Of a stretch of DNA of 9,169 nucleotides, positions 1 to 5,348 are shown piece by piece. The stretch lies in assembly GCA_004297635.1 (NCBI GenBank), contig SCUQ01000419.1, forward strand, positions 1 through 9,169, in the 5' to 3' direction. The notes below the pieces were generated by a model that searched no databases, had not been told where the DNA came from, and saw nothing but the letters and a program-made list of their open reading frames with translations. The position numbers were made by a program, and so were the translations under genes. Numbering within the stretch: position 1 is the first letter of the stretch; each line of letters opens with the position of its first letter. The DNA is from Rhizorhabdus sp. GTDB taxonomy: Bacteria; Pseudomonadota; Alphaproteobacteria; Sphingomonadales; Sphingomonadaceae.

Positions 1-2
1 CA

Positions 3-863
3 TGGCGCCAGAATGAGCAGACTTTCGATGCGGCCCGGATCGAATGGAGCCCGATCAAGGACGTCAAGCTCGATGCCGTCTATAGCTGGTCGGTGCGCAC
101 CATCTGGGGCGTCGACGGCGGCGCGCGGGGCTTCACCAACCGGCCGCAGGCGATGGGTGGCGACGACATCTTCGTCAACGGCTCCTACAAGACCCCCTAT
201 GGCCTGCTGACCGGCTTCTTCTATCGGATTGACGAGGATGAGGCGGTCGTGGCGCTCCGCCGCAACAGCTCCAACACCTATGGGCTGCGGTTCGCGGGCA
301 GCCGTCCGCTGAGCGAGACCGTCAAGTGGAACTACATCGTCAGCTACGCCCACCAACAGGATAACGGCACCAACCCGCTCGACTATTCAGCCGACTTTTT
401 CCTGGCCGAAGGCGGACTGGACATCGGGGCATGGAAGCTGGGCGCGGGTGTCGAGCAGCTCGGCGCCGACCAGGCCGTCTTCACCAAGGCGACCAACGCG
501 CGCTTCGCGGCCGGCTTCGCCTTCATGACGCCGTTTGCCACCCTGCATAAGTTCAACGGCTGGGCGGACAAGTTTCTGACCACGCCGGCGCAGGGCATCA
601 CCGACTATTATGGCTCGATCGGCTATGGCTGGAAGAAGGTCGGCCCTTTCGACAGCATCGCGGCGACGGCGATATACCACAAGTTCAACAGCGATATCGC
701 CAGCATCCATTATGGCGACGAGCTGAACCTGCAGGTCATCGCCAAGATGAAGAAATACACGTTCCTCGCCAAATATGCCGATTATCAGCGCAAGGGCATC
801 GCCAGCTATGCGGGCGACGCCGACACCAAGAAGCTGTGGCTGTCGGTGGAATGGGCATTTTGA
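3..863 (+). CDS. Outer-membrane beta-barrel porin, alginate-export-like family (5' partial)
   Basis: The gene begins before the window. Reading frame 3 is open from the first bases to TGA at 861-863, giving about 286 C-terminal residues, so the ATG at 93 is internal. It runs WRQNEQTFDAARIEWSP, then long stretches of alternating polar and hydrophobic or aromatic residues typical of amphipathic beta strands. It ends in VEWAF, a terminal phenylalanine being the usual beta-barrel assembly signal. The style (repeated Tyr/Trp/Gly strands, a 'LKLDAVYSWS'-like segment, YYGSIGYGW) matches the alginate-export-type porins common in sphingomonads. Such proteins are passive outer-membrane channels. The true substrate cannot be read from the sequence. 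It is separated from the nitrate operon by more than 400 bases containing a terminator, so it is probably its own transcription unit. A role in nitrate entry is only a guess from position. Confidence is good for an outer-membrane barrel and moderate for the family. Confidence 0.8.
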   Translation, partial: WRQNEQTFDAARIEWSPIKDVKLDAVYSWSVRTIWGVDGGARGFTNRPQAMGGDDIFVNGSYKTPYGLLTGFFYRIDEDEAVVALRRNSSNTYGLRFAGSRPLSETVKWNYIVSYAHQQDNGTNPLDYSADFFLAEGGLDIGAWKLGAGVEQLGADQAVFTKATNARFAAGFAFMTPFATLHKFNGWADKFLTTPAQGITDYYGSIGYGWKKVGPFDSIAATAIYHKFNSDIASIHYGDELNLQVIAKMKKYTFLAKYADYQRKGIASYAGDADTKKLWLSVEWAF

Positions 864-883
864 CGATCAGAAGGACCACCCTT

Positions 884-990
884 CCAATCTTCCTCATCCT
901 CGCGGAAGCAAGGATCCATAACCTCTGAACCGCAGGAGGTTCGAACTTCGAAAATATGGATTCCCGACTGCGCGGGAATGACCGGATTGG
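884..990. repeat. REPIN/MITE-like imperfect inverted repeat
   Basis: Two arms of about 35 bases face each other. The left arm (884-919) starts CCAATC and ends ATCCAT. The right arm (956-990) starts ATGGAT and ends GATTGG. Between these ends the arms match imperfectly, each with a TCAT(T)CC-CGCG core. The middle holds a second stem, AACCTC (920-925) with GAGGTT (936-941), and TTCGAA palindromes. The right arm contains the 'GGATTCCCG..GCGCGGGAATGAC' wording that I recall from interspersed palindromic repeats of many proteobacteria. The structure fits a REP doublet (REPIN) or small MITE. No transposase is adjacent. Lying just after the porin stop, it may also act as a 3' hairpin protecting or terminating the porin mRNA. 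Confidence 0.6.
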
Positions 991-1120
991 AACGGGGCAG
1001 AATGAGAGGAGGGACGCCCCGGCTGGCAACGGCCGGGGTGTGCCTGCGTGCCAACGTAAAATGCTGCACCGCGCAAAAAGCACTTGCCATGATAGCGGGA
1101 CCGTGAGAGTTCTTGGGCAA

Positions 1121-1220
1121 GAGGCAAGGACGCCTCGATTCCATATGGGGACCGGTCCGACGAAGGACAGGCCCGCAGCGCCAAGGCCCCCGGGCTACGG
1201 CACAAGGCAATGACGCCGCC
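1121..1220 (+). promoter_or_regulatory. Putative ANTAR-type (NasT/NasR) two-hairpin antitermination RNA motif
   Basis: Hairpin 1 is GAGGC (1121-1125), loop AAGGAC (1126-1131), GCCTC (1132-1136), a perfect 5-bp stem with a six-base loop. Hairpin 2 is GGC (1206-1208), loop AATGAC (1209-1214), GCC (1215-1217). It can be extended by GGC (1199-1201) with GCC (1218-1220), leaving a 4-base bulge (1202-1205). Both loops read A-A-x-G-A-C, with A at loop position 1 and G at position 4, the two positions known to be conserved in RNA bound by ANTAR antiterminator proteins. The 3' arm of hairpin 2 is the 5' arm of the terminator at 1215-1260, so forming hairpin 2 should block termination. NasR in Klebsiella and NasT in Azotobacter and Paracoccus act this way on nitrate assimilation leaders. 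Weak points: the hairpins are about 60-70 bases apart, longer than I would expect, and the core stem of hairpin 2 is short. Confidence 0.65.
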
Positions 1221-1260
1221 CGAACCGACCATGATGGTCGTGCTTCGAGGCGGCTTTTTT
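1215..1260 (+). terminator. Intrinsic terminator / attenuator in the nas operon leader
   Basis: GCCGCC (1215-1220) pairs with GGCGGC (1249-1254) and CGAA (1221-1224) with TTCG (1244-1247), with A1248 bulged. Above an internal loop (C1225 against TGC 1241-1243), CGACCA (1226-1231) pairs with TGGTCG (1235-1240), with a three-base loop. Six T residues (1255-1260) follow at once. This is a textbook Rho-independent terminator. It lies 46 bases before the transporter start codon and far (about 350 bases) from the porin stop. It therefore probably works as a conditional attenuator of the nas operon rather than as the porin terminator, although it could stop read-through as well. Confidence 0.85.
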
Positions 1261-1306
1261 CATGCCCGATGAGGTTCGAAATGCGACCGATGACTGGGGT
1301 GACACG

Positions 1307-2515
1307 ATGAACAAGGGTTTCTGGGCAGCGGGCCATCGGCCGACGCTGATCGCCGCCTTTTTGTATTTCGACATAGCTTTCATGGTGTGGGTCCTGCTCG
1401 GCCCGCTGGCCCCGGCGATTTCCGCCGACCTGGGGCTGAACCCCGCCCAGAAGGGCCTGATGGTCGCCGTCCCCACTCTGGCCGGCGCGATCCTGCGCCT
1501 CGTCAACGGTGTGCTCGTCGACCGGATCGGTCCGAAGGCGACCGGCGCGATCGGCCAGGTGATCGTCATGGCGGGTCTGCTCGCCGCCTGGGGCTTCGGC
1601 GTCCACAGCTTCGCGGGCACCATCGCGGTCGGCATCATCCTGGGCTTCGCGGGCGCCAGCTTCGCGGTCGCCCTCCCCCTCGCCAGCCGCTGGTATCCGG
1701 CCGAGCATCAGGGCACCGCGCTCGGCATTGCCGGCATGGGCAATAGCGGCACGGTCTTCGCCGCGCTGTTCGCGCCGACCCTGGCCAAGCTGTTCGGCTG
1801 GAACGCGGTGCTCGGCCTCGCCGTCATCCCACTCGCGATCGTGTTCGTCGTCTATCTGGCATTCGCGAAGAACGCGCCGAACCCGCCCGCACCCAAGCCC
1901 GTCACCGCCTATCTAGGGCCGCTGAAGAAGGCCGATGCCTGGTGGTTCATGCTGTTCTATGGCGTCACCTTCGGTGGCTTCGTGGGCCTCAGTTCGTCGC
2001 TGTCGATCTACTTCACGGATCAGTTCCGGCTCACCCCGGTCGTGGCGGGCTATTGCACCGCAGCCTGCGTGTTCGCCGGCTCGCTGATCCGTCCCCTCGG
2101 CGGCGCCGTCGCCGATCGGATCGGCGGCACCAAGGCGCTGACCGTCGCCTATGTCCTCGCCGCGCTGACGCTCAGCGCGATCAGCACCGGCCCCGCCACC
2201 GTCTGGCTCGCGCTCGGTCTGTTCCTGATCGCGATGCTGGCGCTCGGCTTCGGCAATGGCGCGGTATTCCAGCTGGTACCGCAGCGTTTCGGGGAGGAGA
2301 TGGGCGTCATGACCGGCCTGGTGGGCTTCGCCGGCGGCGTTGGCGGCTTCTATCTCGCCTCGTCGCTCGGCCTTGCCAGGCAGCTCACCGGCAGCCCGCA
2401 ACTCGGCTTCCTGATCTTCGCCGGTCTCGCGCTGATCGCGCTGGGCGGGATCAGCCTAGTCAAGGGGCGCTGGCGCTCGACCTGGGCCTCCGCGCTCGCC
2501 GGCGCCCGCATCTGA
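1307..2515 (+). CDS. nasA: Nitrate/nitrite transporter, MFS NNP family (NarK/NasA type)
   Basis: Inner-membrane major facilitator of the nitrate/nitrite porter family, 402 residues, with hydrophobic segments consistent with 12 helices. Typical motifs are FLYFDIAFMVWVLLGPLAP near the N-terminus, a first glycine-rich signature at about 112-148 (LGFAGASFA ... LGIAGMGNSG), and a second at about 314-347 (GFGNGAVFQLVPQRFGEEMG ... GFAGGVGG). Arg64 (ILRLVNG) and Arg262 (LIRPLGG) match the two substrate-binding arginines of NarK. The frame is open upstream to an ATG at 1262, but that codon abuts the terminator T-run and has no ribosome binding site. I choose ATG 1307, preceded by GGGGTGA and giving the family's usual N-terminus. 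It is the first gene of the operon, directly after the attenuator, so nitrate import should respond to the leader switch. Naming varies: nasA here follows Bacillus/Paracoccus usage. Transport direction cannot be read, but the context implies uptake. Confidence 0.93.
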   Translation: MNKGFWAAGHRPTLIAAFLYFDIAFMVWVLLGPLAPAISADLGLNPAQKGLMVAVPTLAGAILRLVNGVLVDRIGPKATGAIGQVIVMAGLLAAWGFGVHSFAGTIAVGIILGFAGASFAVALPLASRWYPAEHQGTALGIAGMGNSGTVFAALFAPTLAKLFGWNAVLGLAVIPLAIVFVVYLAFAKNAPNPPAPKPVTAYLGPLKKADAWWFMLFYGVTFGGFVGLSSSLSIYFTDQFRLTPVVAGYCTAACVFAGSLIRPLGGAVADRIGGTKALTVAYVLAALTLSAISTGPATVWLALGLFLIAMLALGFGNGAVFQLVPQRFGEEMGVMTGLVGFAGGVGGFYLASSLGLARQLTGSPQLGFLIFAGLALIALGGISLVKGRWRSTWASALAGARI

Positions 2516-2532
2516 TAGTGAAGGACAGCATC

Positions 2533-4998
2533 ATGCTCGCCCCCTCCTCCCGCGAACGCCTCGTGGTCATCGGCAACGGCATGGCCGGCTGCCGCGCCGT
2601 CGAGGAAATCCTCGCCCGCGATGCCGATCGCTACGCCGTCACCATCTTCGGCGCCGAACCCTATGTGAACTACAACCGGATCATGCTCTCGCCGGTGCTC
2701 GCCGGCGAGAAGAGCTTCGACGATATCGTCATCAACACCGCCGAATGGTATGCCGACAACGGCATCGAACTCGTGGCCGGTGATCCTGTGATCGCGGTCG
2801 ACCGCGCCGAGAGGACCGTGACGTCGCAGAGCGGCCGCACCGTCGACTATGACCGGCTGCTGATCGCCACCGGTTCGGATCCTTTCATCATCCCGGTGCC
2901 GGGCAAGGACCTGCCCGGCGTGATCAGCTTTCGCGACATGAAGGATGTCGACACGATGCTGGCCGCCGCCGGACAGGGTGGCGACGCGGTGGTGATCGGC
3001 GGCGGCCTGCTCGGCCTTGAAGCCGCGCACGGCCTGTCGCTGCGTGGCATGAAGGTAACGGTGATCCACCTGATGCCGACCTTGATGGAGCGTCAGCTGG
3101 ACGAGGCGGCCGGCTGGCTGCTCAAGACAGAACTCGAATCGCGCGGCCAGACGATCCTGACCGGCGCCGACACCGCCGAGATTTTCGGCGACGGCAAGGT
3201 CGAAGGCGTCAGGTTGAAGGACGGCACAGAAATCCCGGCGAGCCTCGTCGTCATGGCGGTGGGCATCCGTCCCTCGACGGCGCTGGCCCGCAAGGCCGGC
3301 CTCGCGGTCGGCCGCGGCATCCAGGTCGACGATCATATGGTGACCAGCGACCCGGCGGTGCTCGCAGTGGGCGAATGCGTCGAGCATGACGGCAATGTCT
3401 ACGGCCTCGTCGCCCCGTTGTGGGAGATGTGCCGCGCGCTGGCCGATGGGCTGGTAGCCGAACCTACCGGCTATCGCGGCTCGGTCACATCGACCAAGCT
3501 CAAGGTGTCCGGCATCGACGTCTTTTCGGCGGGCGATTTCTCGGGCGGGGAGGGGGCCGAGGACATCGTCCTGCGCGACGCCTCGCGCGGGGTCTACAAA
3601 CGGGTCGTGCTGCGTGAGGACAAGGTCGTCGGCGCGGTGCTCTACGGCGACACTGCCGATGGCGGCTGGTATTTCGATCTGCTTAGGAAGAATGAGGACG
3701 TATCCGAGATCCGCGACGTGCTGATCTTCGGCCAGGCCTTCGCCCAGGGAGGTGGGCGCGCGGACCCTAAGGCGGCCGTTGCGGCGCTCTCGGACGATGC
3801 CGAGATTTGCGGCTGCAACGGCGTATCAAAGGGCCAGGTCGTCGCGTCGATCCAGGGGGGTGCGTGCAGCCTCGATGCGGTGCGCGCCACGTGCAAGGCT
3901 TCGGCAAGCTGCGGTTCCTGCACCGGGCTGGTAGAGACCATCCTCGCCTTGACCCTGGGCGACGATGTCGAATCGGGCCCTAGGACGATCTGCAAGTGCA
4001 GCAGCTTCACCCATGACGATGTTCGCCGCGAGATCGTCGCGCAGCATATGCGCTCGATTCCCGAGGTGATGCAGAAGCTTCACTGGACGACGCCCGACGG
4101 CTGCTCGTCCTGCCGCCCCGCGCTCAATTACTACCTGCTCTGCGCCCTGCCCGGCGACTATGTCGACGACCAGCAGAGCCGCTTCGTCAATGAGCGCCTT
4201 CACGCCAACATCCAGAAGGACGGCACCTATTCGGTGGTGCCGCGCATGTGGGGCGGCCTGACCAACCCACGCGAGCTGCGCGCGATCGCCGACGTGGTGG
4301 AGAAGTACAATGCGCCGATGGTCAAGGTGACCGGGGGCCAGCGGCTCGACATCTTCGGGATCAGGAAGGACGATCTGCCCGCCGTCTGGGCCGATCTCAA
4401 TGCTGCCGGCATGGTCTCGGGCCATGCCTATGGCAAGGCGCTGCGCACGGTGAAGACCTGCGTCGGCTCCGAATGGTGCCGCTTCGGCACCCAGGATTCG
4501 ACCGGTCTCGGCGTCCGGACCGAGAAGATGACCTGGGGATCGTGGATGCCCCACAAGTTCAAGATCGCGGTGTCGGGTTGCCCGCGCAACTGCGCCGAGG
4601 CGACGATCAAGGACTTCGGCATCGTCTGCGTCGACAGCGGTTACGAGCTCCATGTCGGCGGCAATGGCGGCATCAAGGTCCGCGCCACCGACTTCCTCTG
4701 CAAGGTCTCTACCGAGCAGCAGGCCCTCGATTACTGCGGCGCCTTCATCCAGCTCTACCGTGAGGAGGCCTGGTATCTGGAGCGGACCGCGCCATGGATC
4801 GAGCGGGTCGGCATCGAGCATATCCGCCGCCGCATCGTCGATGACGAGGTCGGCCGCGAGGCGCTGACCAGCCGCTTCCTCTATTCGCAGAGCTTCTCGC
4901 AGGAAGACCCCTGGGCCGAGCGCGCGGCGGGCAAGGATCGCGAGCAGCATGCCCATCTGGGCGAGTTCCGCCCCCTCGAAATCCTGGCCGCGGAGTAA
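2533..4998 (+). CDS. nirB: Assimilatory NAD(P)H nitrite reductase large subunit (NirB/NasB)
   Basis: Cytoplasmic enzyme of 821 residues, normal for the family, reducing nitrite to ammonium with six electrons. Domains in order: FAD-binding Rossmann motif VVIGNGMAG (11-19), NAD-binding VVIGGGLLGLEAA (153-165), and a BFD-like [2Fe-2S] domain with Cys426-x-Cys428 and Cys460-x2-Cys463. A second BFD-like cysteine set follows (Cys487-x-Cys489, Cys524-x2-Cys527). Then come the ferredoxin-like nitrite/sulfite reductase half-domain (about 560-630) and the siroheme/[4Fe-4S] site, Cys643-x5-Cys649 and Cys683-x3-Cys687 (SGCPRNCAEA). The frame is open far upstream, inside the transporter gene, but ATG 2533 has AAGGA at 2521-2525 seven bases ahead and gives the expected N-terminus just before the FAD motif. 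It starts 17 bases after the transporter stop and ends 5 bases before nirD. Siroheme would come through CobA downstream. By analogy with Paracoccus NasB, its flavin site may also supply electrons to the nitrate reductase. Confidence 0.96.
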   Translation: MLAPSSRERLVVIGNGMAGCRAVEEILARDADRYAVTIFGAEPYVNYNRIMLSPVLAGEKSFDDIVINTAEWYADNGIELVAGDPVIAVDRAERTVTSQSGRTVDYDRLLIATGSDPFIIPVPGKDLPGVISFRDMKDVDTMLAAAGQGGDAVVIGGGLLGLEAAHGLSLRGMKVTVIHLMPTLMERQLDEAAGWLLKTELESRGQTILTGADTAEIFGDGKVEGVRLKDGTEIPASLVVMAVGIRPSTALARKAGLAVGRGIQVDDHMVTSDPAVLAVGECVEHDGNVYGLVAPLWEMCRALADGLVAEPTGYRGSVTSTKLKVSGIDVFSAGDFSGGEGAEDIVLRDASRGVYKRVVLREDKVVGAVLYGDTADGGWYFDLLRKNEDVSEIRDVLIFGQAFAQGGGRADPKAAVAALSDDAEICGCNGVSKGQVVASIQGGACSLDAVRATCKASASCGSCTGLVETILALTLGDDVESGPRTICKCSSFTHDDVRREIVAQHMRSIPEVMQKLHWTTPDGCSSCRPALNYYLLCALPGDYVDDQQSRFVNERLHANIQKDGTYSVVPRMWGGLTNPRELRAIADVVEKYNAPMVKVTGGQRLDIFGIRKDDLPAVWADLNAAGMVSGHAYGKALRTVKTCVGSEWCRFGTQDSTGLGVRTEKMTWGSWMPHKFKIAVSGCPRNCAEATIKDFGIVCVDSGYELHVGGNGGIKVRATDFLCKVSTEQQALDYCGAFIQLYREEAWYLERTAPWIERVGIEHIRRRIVDDEVGREALTSRFLYSQSFSQEDPWAERAAGKDREQHAHLGEFRPLEILAAE

Positions 4999-5003
4999 GC
5001 GAG

Positions 5004-5348
5004 ATGGTGACCGGAGACTGGATCGACGTCGGCGCGCTGGTAGAGATTCCCTTGCGGGGCGCGCGTACCATCAAGGCCGCAAACGGCGAGGAGATCGCCA
5101 TATTCCGCACCGCCGGCAACAAGCTCTATGCGCTCGCCAACCGCTGCCCGCACAAGCAGGGCCACCTCAGCCAGGGCATCGTCCATGGCGAGGCGGTTAC
5201 CTGCCCGCTGCACAACTGGCGCATCTCGCTGGTGACCGGCGAGGCGCTGGGCGACGATGAAGGCTGCGTGCCGACCATCCCGGCGCGCGTGGATGCCGGC
5301 CGCATCCTGGTCTCGCGCATGGCGATGATGGCGACGCTCGCGGCATGA
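5004..5348 (+). CDS. nirD: Nitrite reductase small subunit / Rieske ferredoxin (NirD/NasG)
   Basis: Small cytoplasmic Rieske-fold protein of 114 residues. The cluster ligands are all present: Cys48-Pro-His50 and Cys67-Pro-Leu-His70, with the usual G-x-V-x-G-E-x-V-x-C-P-L-H wording before the second pair. Some enteric NirD proteins, as I recall, have lost these ligands, so a real [2Fe-2S] cluster here points to an electron-carrying role like that of Paracoccus NasG or Bacillus NasE. The start ATG 5004 has GGAG at 4992-4995 eight bases ahead, inside the end of nirB. The stop overlaps the nitrate reductase start in an ATGA (5345-5348), so translation of the two is probably coupled. Its place between the nitrite and nitrate reductases suggests it could serve both. 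That dual role is inference. The family assignment is firm. Confidence 0.93.
   Translation: MVTGDWIDVGALVEIPLRGARTIKAANGEEIAIFRTAGNKLYALANRCPHKQGHLSQGIVHGEAVTCPLHNWRISLVTGEALGDDEGCVPTIPARVDAGRILVSRMAMMATLAA

Noticed and set aside
1020..1120. Sigma-54 (GG-N10-GC) or sigma-70 promoter for the nas operon
   Set aside because: TGGCAAC at 1024-1030 lacks a correctly spaced GC, and TAAAAT at 1057-1062 has no matching -35 box. The promoter must lie upstream of 1121, but I cannot place it.
1083..1121. CTTGCC (1083-1088) pairing with GGCAAG (1116-1121) as a further leader hairpin
   Set aside because: The loop is 27 bases and it would overlap hairpin 1 by one base. It may be outside the transcript, so support is too weak to list.
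956..1213. Possible 85-codon gene or leader peptide in the intergenic region
   Set aside because: It begins inside the repeat element and runs through the RNA hairpins, has no ribosome binding site, and its composition is unlike a protein.
1262..1306. Earlier ATG (1262) as transporter start
   Set aside because: It sits directly on the terminator T-run with no ribosome binding site, and the extra 15 residues are not typical of the family.
806..1708. 300-codon open frame on the minus strand across the leader and transporter
   Set aside because: It spans the repeat, terminator and coding sequence, has a low-complexity polar composition, and is explained by codon bias of the plus strand.
1942..2532. 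Long N-terminal extension of the nirB reading frame back to 1942
   Set aside because: It overlaps the transporter in another frame, reads as arginine-rich low-complexity sequence, and ATG 2533 has a good ribosome binding site and the family's N-terminus.
3826..4956. 376-codon open frame on the minus strand inside nirB
   Set aside because: Shadow of a high-G+C gene: the plus-strand frame carries all catalytic motifs, while the minus frame shows no recognisable domain.
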